From positions 1 to 38,766 of the forward strand of contig NZ_BBJF01000031.1 of assembly GCF_000739735.1 (NCBI RefSeq): 38,766 nt of DNA, given 5' to 3'. Shown piece by piece: positions 1 through 8,351 of this stretch. Made by a program: the position numbers and the translations under genes. Numbering within the stretch: position 1 is the first letter of the stretch; every line of letters begins with the position of its first letter. The DNA comes from Paraburkholderia ginsengisoli NBRC 100965. Its GTDB lineage: Bacteria; Pseudomonadota; Gammaproteobacteria; Burkholderiales; Burkholderiaceae. Below the pieces are notes generated by a model. It saw nothing but the letters and a program-made list of their open reading frames with translations, searched no databases and had not been told where the DNA came from.

Positions 1-50
1 GCCATCAAAACCAGTTCGACAGCACCGTCCCGTTCGTTGCCTGACACAAC

Positions 51-93
51 GATGTATTGCTGGACCAGATATCTCCTGGTCCAGCAATACATC
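51..93. repeat. 18-bp perfect inverted repeat (hairpin) at the 3' end of the diguanylate cyclase gene
   Basis: The arms at 51-68 and 76-93 are exact reverse complements, with a 7-base loop (ATATCTC). The right arm touches the stop codon of the minus-strand diguanylate cyclase gene, so the transcript would end in a very strong stem-loop. No T-run follows on the minus strand, so it is not a textbook Rho-independent terminator. It could be an RNA-stabilising 3' hairpin, a protein site or a mobile-element end. Confidence 0.7.
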
Positions 94-1358
94 TATCCAA
101 CCACGACGCGATTGCGGCCGGATTTTTTTGCTCTATAGAGCGCACGGTCCGCGCGCTTTATCAACGCGTCAACGTCGACCTCGCCTGCTTCACGTGTGAC
201 CACGCCGATACTAACCGTGAATGGAATTGGCTTGAGACGCCACATATGCACGAAGTCCTGTCGTTCGTAGCGCTGCCGTAGTTCGTCCGCGATCATATAC
301 GCAAGATTCGCGTCCGCGCCCGGCAGGGCCGCGACAAACTCCTCGCCTCCCCAGCGGGCGAACAGACTCGCCCCATCCGTCATCGACGCCCCGACCTTCG
401 CGAGCATGCGCAAAACCTCATCGCCGGCATCGTGCCCGTGTTGATCGTTGATCTCCTTAAACAAATCAATGTCGAGAATGAACACTGACAGATCGTCACT
501 GGTACCAAGCACTTTCTCTATGAATTCCAGAAACTCGCGGCGATTCGGCAGACCTGTCAGCGCGTCAGTCGCGGCTTGGCTTTTTAGCAGTTCCATTAGC
601 CGGGCGCGATCGGTGATGTCGCGTACGATTGCCATGAATTCGGTCCCACCTTCCAAGTCGATTTTGGAGACCGCGATTTCGACTGGTATTACCGAACCGT
701 CGCGATGTTGCGCGTACACACTGTTGCTCTCGTCCATGCGCGGTGGGGTCGCCTGTCGCAGGCTCGGCTGATACGAGTCCGCGAACTGCTGTACTCTCCG
801 TGGATGGTCCGCGCGAAACTTCTCGGGCAACAGGGTTACGATTGGCCGCCCGAGCACCTCGGCTGACGAATAGCCAAAGAGGTTCTCCGCCGCGCGATTG
901 AACAGCGTGATGTTGTGCTGATGGTCCATTGTCACGATCGCGTCGTAGGCCAAGTCGACCAAGGCGCGATAACGCGATGCATTATTTTCCAGTCCCCGTG
1001 TCAGATTCATCTTCGCAGCTATGTCGAAACCGGTCACAAGAATCTCACGCACGCTAGCGCGGCCGCTTGTATGCCTGATCGGTTTAAGCGAAAGGCGCCA
1101 CCACTGTCTGCCTTCGCGGAAGTCGTAAGTCTGCTCCGGCCCCTGCGGTCGGCCGGACGCAAAGTACGCGAGCAGCTTCTCGCGAAACTCGCGCGGCGCG
1201 AAATCCGTAATCAGCGCGTCGAATGAAATGGGAAAACTCTGGATATCTGCGCCCGCGCTGCCTGTCAACTGGAAGAATTGGTTGTTGCAGGCGGTGACGA
1301 CGAGATTCTCGTTCTCATCGAGCCCGATCATGGCAACGCATATGGCGATGTCATCCAT
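93..1358 (-). CDS. PAS-PAS-GGDEF diguanylate cyclase
   Basis: A 421-residue cytosolic protein with no membrane segment. Residues 1-115 form a first PAS-like sensor and about 125-255 a second PAS plus PAC segment. Residues 260-420 are a GGDEF domain with the active-site signature GGEEF near 337-341, preceded by ARW. Such enzymes condense two GTP into cyclic di-GMP, which controls biofilm and motility. There is no EAL domain. I see no RxxD inhibitory site at the usual place five residues before GGEEF, so product inhibition may be absent. The ATG at 1358 has only a weak AGG two bases upstream, so the start is less certain than the family. It is a single-gene unit ending in the 51-93 hairpin. The ligand sensed by the PAS domains cannot be read from sequence. 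Confidence 0.93.
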   Translation of the reverse strand: MDDIAICVAMIGLDENENLVVTACNNQFFQLTGSAGADIQSFPISFDALITDFAPREFREKLLAYFASGRPQGPEQTYDFREGRQWWRLSLKPIRHTSGRASVREILVTGFDIAAKMNLTRGLENNASRYRALVDLAYDAIVTMDHQHNITLFNRAAENLFGYSSAEVLGRPIVTLLPEKFRADHPRRVQQFADSYQPSLRQATPPRMDESNSVYAQHRDGSVIPVEIAVSKIDLEGGTEFMAIVRDITDRARLMELLKSQAATDALTGLPNRREFLEFIEKVLGTSDDLSVFILDIDLFKEINDQHGHDAGDEVLRMLAKVGASMTDGASLFARWGGEEFVAALPGADANLAYMIADELRQRYERQDFVHMWRLKPIPFTVSIGVVTREAGEVDVDALIKRADRALYRAKKSGRNRVVVG

Positions 1359-1670
1359 AACCTAGTTCGGTTCCTTGGACCAATTAGACAAAGTCTCACC
1401 TTGCAAAAGGCTTTATTCAGTACCACTTTTTGTATCGCGTGAAGTAATTGTCACACAACGCCCGTTTTGGCCAAAGATGCGACGCGCACCATGGAGGGCC
1501 GAGCGGCCGCTTACGGGGCGAAAGGGTCGCACAAATGTCCACGTGGCAGTCTCCGCGAATGGCGCTTGTTGGCCGGCTAGCGCCTGTCGCTCCGCCTGTG
1601 AACCCTCACGCACATCGACGTGCATTCGGCGACCTTGCCGCAAAACGCAGCCCTGTCACTGACGCGTCCT
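1359..1670. other. Intergenic region upstream of the diguanylate cyclase
   Basis: About 310 bases between the start of the diguanylate cyclase gene and the 3' end of the HEPN gene, both on the minus strand. The part nearest the cyclase (1360-1460) is relatively AT-rich and is the likely promoter area. I see no convincing gene or clear terminator; the short open frames here are GC-driven noise. Confidence 0.5.
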
Positions 1671-3464
1671 TTACTGTGACTTCAGTTCCGTCAGCAACAT
1701 CTTGAGCGCGCCGGCGTCGCCACGGCCCAGCGCATCGCGCGCGCTGGCATAGCTGTGCTCAGCCCGGATAAAAAATTCTGTCGGACTCGCGAGGGTCGGG
1801 ATCCGGCCGAACGCCGCAAGCAGCGCGGTGAGTACCGACTTCAGGTACGCCTCGAGGTTTGCGCACAACAGCGCAATGTTGATCATGCGGCCTGCGCTGT
1901 GCACGATGTCGCACCGGGCGCGCCAGATTCGCTGCAGATGCCAGCGCAGCCCCTGTTCGACCCGACCGAGAAACGTCTTCATGTCGGCCGGCGAGGCGAG
2001 AAATCCCATGAACTGGTCAAAACGCATCTGCGTGAGCGGCAGATCCCGCAGACGGTCATTGATCGTCTGGCGGTGCGCCGGATGGGCGAGGACCGTGTAG
2101 AGTTGCGCGAAATCCAGTTCCTTGAGCGCAACCGGTCGGCCGTCGGCTGGATTAACGAGTTCGATCGACTGCTCCAGCAGGACCTCGCGATAGGCGCTCA
2201 GGTGGTTGGCGATCGAGACGCCCATCAGCACGGGCGTCAGGCTCGACTCCACCGCCCCGCCGATCGAGCCTGTGCCGCCCGCACCCTTCGCCAGTTGCTC
2301 CAGCCCGGTCCACCAGTTGACCAGCTTGTTCTCGAAGTTGGTCGTATCCGCGCCCGTGCGGTACAGGCGAAACGCAGAGAGGACCCGTTCACGACCTTCC
2401 TGCGAGAACCGTTCGCCGGTCACGAGGCGGCTGACGTTGCCCGCGAAGCGGTGCAGCTCCTCGCCACTGACGGCCGCGCGCGGGTTGGGCACCACCTTCG
2501 GGATGGGCAGCACCCGCCAGTATCCTCCGGCCGAGCGGCACGCCGCGAAGTCATCCCCGACGCTGATGTTCGCGTGGTCGTATTCGAAGCGAACGAGATC
2601 GAGCACCCGGTTGATCTGCTCGTGCAGCAGCTGCCCGGCCGCCCGCATGTCCACCGCTTCGATCTCGCCCGTGGCGTAGAGCCTTCGCGGGCGTTCATTC
2701 ATGTTGCGCAGGCCGGCCACCTCGCCCGGGAGCTGTCGCACAAAGCGGATGTCGCCGATGTGATCGGGGAAGGCCGCGACATCGGTGATGCCATCAACGG
2801 CGAAATAGGCTCGCCACGAGGTGATCGGCGACATGACGATCCGGCGCAGCAGGTCGAAGCGCTGCGCAAACACGTAGGGCTTGGTCGACGCCTTCACGGG
2901 GACCAGCACCTGGCGGTACAGCGCGAAGAGTCCTTCGAGACTCTGGCCCCGGGCCAGCAGATAGCTGAGCAGCGCACCGCATAGCGAGCGGATCCCGTTG
3001 AACTGCTCCGGTTCGCCGCGCGCGTCCGGTTCCAGCAGTGCCGCGTGCAGGCCGTCGAACAGCTCGTCAAGGTAGTGCGCGGACAGCAGTGCAATGTACT
3101 CGCGCAGATGCGAATCCAGCAGTGCGGCCAGCCTGTCTGCCGCGCCCTTCTCGGCGCTCTGGCCATACACCTTCTCAAGCAGCACATGTATGACCTTCGT
3201 AGGGACGGCAAAACGCTCGCGCTGCAGCACCGCCTCCGTGCCCAGGATCCCGATCGCTTCCCGGCCGATCATCGCGCGGTCCTCGGCTTTCGCATGGGCA
3301 TAGCTGCTGACACGCATCAGTTCTTCAAGGATGTTCAGCGCGTGCATCACCCGGACGCGGTGCGAATCGAGCGAATAGGCGTGCGTCATGTTGAACCAGA
3401 CGGTCACGAACACATGCTGTTGACGGGTAAGCGGAAAGTTGGCCAGTCTGGTATCGTGTTTCAT
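1671..3464 (-). CDS. Large HEPN-domain (Apea-like) protein, putative RNase
   Basis: A 597-residue protein. The last 120 residues look like an Apea-like HEPN domain: R-x4-H at 517-522 (RCDIVH) preceded by IWRA and followed by a long helix (residues 526-550). The segment FENKLVNWWTGLEQLAK near 395-411 resembles the opening helix of such domains. HEPN proteins are usually metal-independent RNases, and ApeA-type members act in anti-phage abortive infection. The N-terminal 380 residues are mostly helical and I do not recognise them. It stands alone with no visible partner. The ATG at 3464 has no good ribosome site. A 7-8 bp inverted repeat at 3533-3566 lies upstream in the probable promoter. The HEPN call is fairly firm; the defence role is inferred. 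Confidence 0.6.
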   Translation of the reverse strand: MKHDTRLANFPLTRQQHVFVTVWFNMTHAYSLDSHRVRVMHALNILEELMRVSSYAHAKAEDRAMIGREAIGILGTEAVLQRERFAVPTKVIHVLLEKVYGQSAEKGAADRLAALLDSHLREYIALLSAHYLDELFDGLHAALLEPDARGEPEQFNGIRSLCGALLSYLLARGQSLEGLFALYRQVLVPVKASTKPYVFAQRFDLLRRIVMSPITSWRAYFAVDGITDVAAFPDHIGDIRFVRQLPGEVAGLRNMNERPRRLYATGEIEAVDMRAAGQLLHEQINRVLDLVRFEYDHANISVGDDFAACRSAGGYWRVLPIPKVVPNPRAAVSGEELHRFAGNVSRLVTGERFSQEGRERVLSAFRLYRTGADTTNFENKLVNWWTGLEQLAKGAGGTGSIGGAVESSLTPVLMGVSIANHLSAYREVLLEQSIELVNPADGRPVALKELDFAQLYTVLAHPAHRQTINDRLRDLPLTQMRFDQFMGFLASPADMKTFLGRVEQGLRWHLQRIWRARCDIVHSAGRMINIALLCANLEAYLKSVLTALLAAFGRIPTLASPTEFFIRAEHSYASARDALGRGDAGALKMLLTELKSQ

Positions 3465-3798
3465 CGCGTCAGTTTTTGGATGCGTCGTTTTTCGACGTGA
3501 TTTCGGGCGCTACGTTTTCGTGCGCTGTTTTCCGGTCAACTTTTTGCAACGGTTTTCTGTTGACCGCGGAACTTCGGCCGCCTATAGTACGTCCCATTCG
3601 CAGGTGCTACACAAGTCCGTCACGTTTCCGGCGGCACGGTTACTACAGGGGTCAGAGGTGCGGGTCTGGGCGGTGTCCCGCTGCATTTTCTGTTCCCCCA
3701 CTCCTTCCAAAGGGCTCGCCACTGGCGGGCCCTTTGCGTTGGTGCTGTCCCTTCCCCTGCCTGCCGGGATCAAACGGCCCCTGCGATGCCGGCCAGCG
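3465..3798. promoter_or_regulatory. Promoter region of the HEPN gene and 3' flank of the HU gene
   Basis: No gene is supported here. The interval 3480-3570 is richer in A and T, contains several GTTTTC-like words and an inverted repeat (CGGTCAAC at 3533-3540 and GTTGACCG at 3559-3566). It probably carries the HEPN promoter. The other end holds the hairpin at 3709-3735 behind the HU gene. Confidence 0.45.
3709..3735 (-). terminator. Hairpin downstream of the HU-like gene
   Basis: A 12-bp stem with one T-G wobble and a 3-base ACT loop lies about 65 bases beyond the HU stop codon. No T-run follows on either strand, so it may stabilise or end the HU mRNA without being a canonical intrinsic terminator. 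Confidence 0.5.
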
Positions 3799-4077
3799 TC
3801 ACGACGCGTTCACCGCATCCTTGAAGGCCTTGCCGGCCGTGAACCTGACGGTTTTCGCGGCGGCGATCTGCATTTCGGCGCCCGTCGACGGATTGCGGCC
3901 CACCCGTGCCGCGCGCGCTCCCGTCGAGAATGACCCGAATCCGATCAGCTGGACCGTGTCGCCGCGCGTCACGGCGCGGGTGACCACCTCGAGGATCGCG
4001 TCGATGGCAGCGCCGGTGGCTGCCTTGGTGTCGCCCGTGCTGGCCGCGACTGCGTCAATCAGGTCCTGCTTGTTCAT
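3799..4077 (-). CDS. HU/IHF-family DNA-binding protein
   Basis: A 92-residue bacterial histone-like protein. It begins MNKQDLIDAVA, has the helical dimerisation half, then the motif IGFGSFSTGARAARVGRNP and the DNA-bending arm and KTVRFTAGKAFKDAVN ending typical of HU. The frame stays open 16 codons further upstream, but MNKQ is the family's normal N-terminus, so I start at 4077. It bends DNA non-specifically and may serve the plasmid's replication, partition or site-specific recombination. It is a single gene on the same strand as the KfrA-like gene. HU versus IHF-type specificity cannot be separated from sequence alone. Confidence 0.95.
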   Translation of the reverse strand: MNKQDLIDAVAASTGDTKAATGAAIDAILEVVTRAVTRGDTVQLIGFGSFSTGARAARVGRNPSTGAEMQIAAAKTVRFTAGKAFKDAVNAS

Positions 4078-4235
4078 GGACTGCCCGTTCGTGGATTGAA
4101 ACCCGCACCCTACCGCATCCCCCACCTTCCAGGCAAATCCCGGCGGACCTGAGCGCGGCGAGCACGTGTCTGTCCGCCCTCCCAGGTTCTACGCCAATCG
4201 AAAAATTCACCCTTTTCCAGCCGGCGGCAAAATCA

Positions 4236-4263
4236 CCACATCTGATAACTGGAGTCCTCACGA
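4236..4263. repeat. Half-site related to the recombination-like site at 12772-12801
   Basis: The 14 bases CCACATCTGATAAC at 4236-4249 match 13 of 14 bases of the left half of the inverted repeat at 12772-12785, in the same orientation. The right half is not conserved here, as is common for one arm of dif-like sites. It lies in the 270-base gene-free stretch between the HU and KfrA-like genes. Confidence 0.4.
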
Positions 4264-4347
4264 ACCGGCCATGACGCAAACGGTGGGCGGCGGCAGGAAT
4301 CCGCGCGCCAACCCGATGGGCAGCGGACGCGCCAGCGTACCCAGCGC

Positions 4348-5181
4348 TCAGCGGCTCCCGGTCGATCGGGCCGACAGGGTGCGCCGGTACTGATCGACCT
4401 CGAGCAGCAAATGGTCAATCCGCTCGCGCAACTGGCCATTCTGCGCGCGCAGCGCGTCCGCCTCCCTGCTTGCCTGCAGCCGCACCGCATCGTTCTGCAT
4501 CTTGAGAAACCGCTCGGTACCGGCCAGCTGCGCGGCCGTCTGGGCGAGGGTTGTCGCGCCCACGCCGGCGCGTTCGATTGACGCATGCAGATCAACGAGC
4601 AGCCGGTTCACGTGTTCACCGGCCAGATCCCGCGCCGCATGCGCTTCACCGAGTTCGCGGTGCAGTTGCGCGTTCTCCTGCTCAAGTCGCCGGATCCGCG
4701 CATGGGCATCCTCCAGCGCCGCCTGAAGCAGGCCCTGCTGGCGGGCGTCGCCCACCCCGCCCGCATCGTGCGCAGTGACCGCCCCGTGATCCGTGGCCGG
4801 CTCATGCTGTGACGCATACAAAGGCGCGAGCGCCTCGCGCACCACGGGGGCGAGTGCCTGTCGCATCAGTTCGAGATCGACCAGCCGGCTGTCCCCCCTG
4901 CCCGGCGGCGACATCGGCGCGAGCGCCTGCGCGCGCTGGATCGCGCGCTGCACCGTCGGGGCACTCGGATGGCGCTGGACACCGACCTGCGGCGCGACAT
5001 CGCGCAGCAGCCGGCTGTAGGTGGTCGCGCCAAACACGCGGCCGGTAATCGCCCGGACTTCCGCGATCAGTCCATCCAGAAAGCGCCCGTTGTCGAGCGG
5101 GAAATCCCGGTCGGTCGCCGCGATGCCCTTCATGATCGCGAGCAGCTGCGCATCGCTCCATGCAATCCGGGGTCGGCCCAT
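4348..5181 (-). CDS. KfrA-like DNA-binding protein with long coiled coil
   Basis: A 277-residue protein. The N-terminal 90 residues (GRPRIAWSDAQLL..., then ATTYSRLLRDVA and SAPTVQRAIQRA) look like a helix-turn-helix domain of the KfrA_N kind. From about residue 150 onward the protein is a heptad-rich coiled coil (RIRRLEQENAQLHRELGEA and a second block near 205-265). KfrA-like plasmid proteins bind their own promoter and form filaments that help plasmid stability. A strong AAGGAG six bases before the ATG fixes the start. It follows the small gene ending at 5203 by 21 bases, so the two are probably one operon. It could instead be an unrelated coiled-coil DNA binder; the family call is moderate. 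Confidence 0.55.
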   Translation of the reverse strand: MGRPRIAWSDAQLLAIMKGIAATDRDFPLDNGRFLDGLIAEVRAITGRVFGATTYSRLLRDVAPQVGVQRHPSAPTVQRAIQRAQALAPMSPPGRGDSRLVDLELMRQALAPVVREALAPLYASQHEPATDHGAVTAHDAGGVGDARQQGLLQAALEDAHARIRRLEQENAQLHRELGEAHAARDLAGEHVNRLLVDLHASIERAGVGATTLAQTAAQLAGTERFLKMQNDAVRLQASREADALRAQNGQLRERIDHLLLEVDQYRRTLSARSTGSR

Positions 5182-5202
5182 GTTTCAGCTCCTTCGCGTG
5201 CG

Positions 5203-5475
5203 TCAGAAAAGATCGCCCTGCCGCGGATCGCGTGCAGGCGGCTTCGAGGCCTTCGCCGGTCGCGCCGGGCGCCGTCGTTGCGCGACGCGGCGCAGGTGAG
5301 CCACGAGTCGCACCACCGTGCCGTCGACCATCATGCTCAGCCTGAAGTGAGCGGCTTCAGCCGGCGCACCGGCGCCCCGGCTGTGCACCAGGGCGCGCAG
5401 CGACGGACCAAGCGAATGCCGGCGGGCGCGCGCGAGCAGCTGTGCGCGGCTCATGCCGGGCCAGCAGTCGGCCAC
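5203..5475 (-). CDS. Small basic protein, probably 5'-truncated by a frameshift
   Basis: A 90-residue hypothetical protein with an arginine-rich C-terminus (LRRVAQRRRPARPAKASKPP), which suggests nucleic-acid contact. The GTG at 5475 is the first usable start in this frame, but protein-like sequence (DLAPDALPDPVKRLVADC) continues upstream. A plausible start (ATG at 5558, MADTFELIALAL) sits in another frame. The two would join with a one- or two-base change near 5517-5530, in a C/G-rich run. It is either a recent frameshift, a sequencing error or a GTG-started protein. It precedes the KfrA-like gene by 21 bases. The function is unknown. Confidence 0.5.
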   Translation of the reverse strand: MADCWPGMSRAQLLARARRHSLGPSLRALVHSRGAGAPAEAAHFRLSMMVDGTVVRLVAHLRRVAQRRRPARPAKASKPPARDPRQGDLF

Positions 5476-5732
5476 GAGGCGTTTGACGGGATCCGGCAGG
5501 GCATCCGGCGCGAGGTCCCGGGCAGGGCCAGCGCGATCAGTTCGAACGTGTCAGCCATGGATGCCCCGCCGTGCCTTTACTGCGGTCATCGCCCGGGCTC
5601 GCCCGTCATGTCTCGCCTTCATCTGCCCGTCCATCCGCCTGCCCGCTCCGTGTGGTCCTTATGATGCTGCCGATTCTGCCCTAGCAGGCGTCATTTTTAC
5701 AACGATATTTATTACCGCGTTTTCATCTACGA

Positions 5733-5752
5733 GACATTACCGCCATAATGTC
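5733..5752. repeat. Inverted repeat with 6-base spacer before the membrane-protein/recombinase operon
   Basis: Arms GACATTA (5733-5739) and TAATGTC (5746-5752) are perfect complements around the spacer CCGCCA. The geometry resembles a tyrosine-recombinase crossover site, and the spacer is close in composition to CGCCCA of the site at 12772-12801. It overlaps the first possible ATG (5748) of the membrane protein, so it could equally be an autoregulatory operator. Confidence 0.45.
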
Positions 5753-6497
5753 CAACAGTTTAGAATGGCGCTCATCCAGCTCCTCATCCCAAAAAAGTGC
5801 CCGCAACATGGACGACACACCCGACAAGCTGCGCCGCAACGTCGTCATACTGGCTGCCGCGATTCTCGCGATCTCGCTGTTCGACCTGTCGTTCAGGACG
5901 AACGGTACCCTGCTCGGCCTCACCGAGGTCAGCAACGTCAATGCGTTCAGGGTGTGGCTCGCGCTCACGGCGACGCTCGTCTATAGGTTCCTGCGCTGGC
6001 GCTACGCGGTCGACACGGAAAAGAAACTGCTCGACATAAAGGTGCTGTTCGACGGCCTGAGGGCGCGGGCTATCAAGGAAAGGATTGCGTCGCAGGTTTG
6101 CGCAAGGCTGATGGACGGTCGCAGCGTCACGGTCCTGGAGGAGCCCGACGGATGGCTGGACAACTGCCTGACGGACAGGCTCCTGTGGCGTGGACGCCCG
6201 ACGTACGTCCACCCCGACATTGGCCTTCGGAAGTTTGAGGCCGAGCCGTCGTTGGCCGGCGCGACTGGCATCGCCCGGCTCATCCAGTGGCCGGATGGTC
6301 AGCATTACGGTTGCAGCGGCGCAAACATGCTGACTTCGTCACTCGACGGTCACTCGCGCGCCGTCGTCCTGATCGCCAGCGTCTGGCTCCCGGCTCGCGG
6401 GTCCCGCCTCGGCATGGCTAACGCCGTGCCGTTGGTGCTGTCGGGGCTCGCGCTGGCGGTCTGCCTGTTCGAACTGGCGTTCTTTTTCCCCATCTAG
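5748..6497 (+). CDS. Hypothetical membrane protein preceding a tyrosine recombinase
   Basis: A 249-residue protein that I do not recognise. Hydrophobic segments lie near residues 31-48, 65-82 (weaker) and 225-247, with a polar middle portion of about 140 residues. The likely topology is two N-terminal helices, a soluble domain and a C-terminal anchor. The ATG at 5748 lies inside an inverted repeat. A second ATG at 5808 (MDDTPDKLRRN) would remove a serine-rich leader and may be the true start; neither has a strong ribosome site. The recombinase gene starts six bases after its stop, so the two are almost certainly co-transcribed. Confidence 0.7.
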   Translation: MSNSLEWRSSSSSSQKSARNMDDTPDKLRRNVVILAAAILAISLFDLSFRTNGTLLGLTEVSNVNAFRVWLALTATLVYRFLRWRYAVDTEKKLLDIKVLFDGLRARAIKERIASQVCARLMDGRSVTVLEEPDGWLDNCLTDRLLWRGRPTYVHPDIGLRKFEAEPSLAGATGIARLIQWPDGQHYGCSGANMLTSSLDGHSRAVVLIASVWLPARGSRLGMANAVPLVLSGLALAVCLFELAFFFPI

Positions 6498-6503
6498 GAC
6501 GGT

Positions 6504-7694
6504 ATGAACACCCTGCCCGTCGAACCCACCCATCCCGGAGTTCCGTCGAACCGGCTGGCCAGTCCGATCCTGCCGCCCGGGTTGACTGACGAGGCGATTG
6601 TCGGCCGCTGGCTCAAGGCTAAAGCGACGGGCCGCGGGCGCCTCGCGGCCACCACGCTCGCGCAGTACCGGATCGAGGCCGAGCGGCTGTTCTGGTATGC
6701 GCGGCAGGTCAGCGTGCCGATCTCGGGGTGGACGCTGGACGAGTTCACCGCCTACATCGGCTTCTTGCAGGCGCCCGCGCCATGGGCGATCCGCGCGCGC
6801 GGCGTGCGCCGGGGTTCGCCCGACTGGCGGCCCTTCCTGGGGCCGTTGTCGGACCGCTCGGCCGGCCAGACGCAGAAAATCGTCACCGGTCTGTTCGAGT
6901 GGCTGCGCGACGTCGGCTACCTGCAACTGAATCCGGCGGTGGGCCTGCCAACCGTGGGCCGTCGCGAGCCGGAAAAGCAGGCCCGTTTCCTGTCAGTCGA
7001 CGACTGTGTGCTGCTACGGGAGACCATCGCGGCCCGGGCCGATCATTCGCAGGAAGCCCGTCTGCGCAAGGCGCGCGACCTGTTTCTCGTGGACCTGTTC
7101 GAACGGACGGGCATCCGCACCAGCGAGGCCGTGCATTGCGCGATGGGTCATGTGCGCATCGAGCCGGTCCCGGAAGCGCTGCGGCGCGAGTTTCCGGGCG
7201 CCCCGCCGTTCCAGTGGATGTTGCGCATCGAGCGCGGCAAGGGCGGCAAGGCCCGCTGGGTGCCATGCGATGAACTTGCCCTGTCACTGCAGGCCTACCG
7301 GCTCGCCTTCGGGCTGCCGCCGGTGCCGGCGCAAGACGACACCCTGCCGTTGCTGCTGTCGGTGCGGCGCTCGAAGTGGGGTCAATGGAAAGGCGTCCGG
7401 AGCCGCACCGCAGTTTGGCACCTTATGACCGGCCTGTGTCGCGAGAGCGCGGCGTACGCGCGCAAGCGCGGCCGCGCGGCCGACGCCAAGCGCCTTGACC
7501 AGGCGTCGACCCATTGGCTGCGACACACGTATGCGAAAGGCCTCGCCGAAGGCATGAAAAACGGCCTCGATACGCGCTCCGCGCTCGACAATATGGGGCA
7601 CGCCGACGCGCGGACCTTCAACCAATACGTCGACGACGAGCCACTGAAGCGCGCGCTGGCGACGCACCTAGCTCGCGCTCGCGCAGCACGGTAA
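6504..7694 (+). CDS. Tyrosine recombinase/phage-type integrase 1
   Basis: A 396-residue site-specific recombinase. The N-terminal SAM-like core-binding domain spans about 25-140 (LAQYRIEAERLFWYARQ). The catalytic half shows an arginine in the segment ERTGIRTSEAVH, a GKGGKARWVP strand with the likely active lysine, H337-x2-R340 in HWLRHTYA, H366 in MGHADARTF and the nucleophile Y375 nine residues later. All key residues appear present. An AGGA lies seven bases before the ATG. It is the last gene of a two-gene operon with the membrane protein. Likely roles are plasmid multimer resolution or cassette excision and insertion, with the inverted repeats at 5733 or 12772 as candidate targets. Confidence 0.93.
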   Translation: MNTLPVEPTHPGVPSNRLASPILPPGLTDEAIVGRWLKAKATGRGRLAATTLAQYRIEAERLFWYARQVSVPISGWTLDEFTAYIGFLQAPAPWAIRARGVRRGSPDWRPFLGPLSDRSAGQTQKIVTGLFEWLRDVGYLQLNPAVGLPTVGRREPEKQARFLSVDDCVLLRETIAARADHSQEARLRKARDLFLVDLFERTGIRTSEAVHCAMGHVRIEPVPEALRREFPGAPPFQWMLRIERGKGGKARWVPCDELALSLQAYRLAFGLPPVPAQDDTLPLLLSVRRSKWGQWKGVRSRTAVWHLMTGLCRESAAYARKRGRAADAKRLDQASTHWLRHTYAKGLAEGMKNGLDTRSALDNMGHADARTFNQYVDDEPLKRALATHLARARAAR

Positions 7695-8176
7695 CGCCGG
7701 CATCTCGGATTAGTCGCGCCACCGTGCCATCAAGGCCTTCTCGTCAAGTCGATTCGTGCGGCGGGCACTGCTGAGATGTAGGCATTTGAGAAGACCACTC
7801 ACCACTACTGCGTCGCAAATCGCCGCTTAGCCGTCGCGACACCATAATTGACACAGATCCCTCGCTGGTCATGAGCTGGCACGCGATCTGTTAAGCGGCG
7901 AACTACGTGGCTCCCGCCGGATAATGGCATCAACCATATTCGGAAACGGCACAGATAGGTGATCGGAGCAGAAGCCTGCCTAGCGTGCATCCTGGTGACG
8001 ATGCAGACGGCATGAAGTAGGGAAGCACAATCGCGATGCTCGCGAGAACCAAGAAATAGATTCTGCTGCCACCCGTGGGTTCAAGCCTGTCCAGCCGGTA
8101 AGATGGGTGTGGATATGCGAGATGCGATGGGGGAGAGCGACTTTGCGTCTTCCCTGCAACCTTCAAGACGGGTGAC

Positions 8177-8202
8177 AAAAGCGTCCTAATTAGGACACTT
8201 TT
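8177..8202. promoter_or_regulatory. Candidate parS site 1
   Basis: The 14-bp perfect palindrome GTCCTAATTAGGAC (8183-8196) is extended to 26 bp by AAAAG on the left and CTTTT on the right, with one mismatched pair (8182/8197). It lies beyond the parB 3' end, a usual position for a plasmid centromere, and recurs 60 bp away. ParB would bind here and nucleate the partition complex. Confidence 0.65.
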
Positions 8203-8236
8203 TCTGCGAGTTACGCGACTGCCCGCGGGTGCAGCA

Positions 8237-8262
8237 GAAAGCGTCCTAATTAGGACACTTTT
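8237..8262. promoter_or_regulatory. Candidate parS site 2
   Basis: A second copy of the palindrome, identical over 8238-8262 to copy 1, with its centre exactly 60 bp from the first. Two identical copies separated by unrelated sequence argue for a selected protein-binding site. Confidence 0.65.
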
Positions 8263-8351
8263 CTCGGCGCTAGGGTGCGAGTCACGGAGGGGCACTTTCC
8301 AGATGTTCGCGACCAGCCGCAAGCCCGCGCACACCGTCCATGATTCGTCAT

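Larger units (their letters stand above)
7695..8351. other. Gene-free centromere-like region between recombinase 1 and parB
   Basis: About 650 bases with no gene I can support. The right half carries two copies of a palindrome at 8177-8202 and 8237-8262 that are strong parS candidates. The rest is of mixed composition and holds no other structure that I can see. Confidence 0.6.

Noticed and set aside
1755..2984. 409-codon plus-strand open frame opposite the HEPN gene
   Set aside because: It is antisense to a gene with recognisable motifs, its product is rich in R, H and P as expected for a GC-rich shadow, and it has no family signature.
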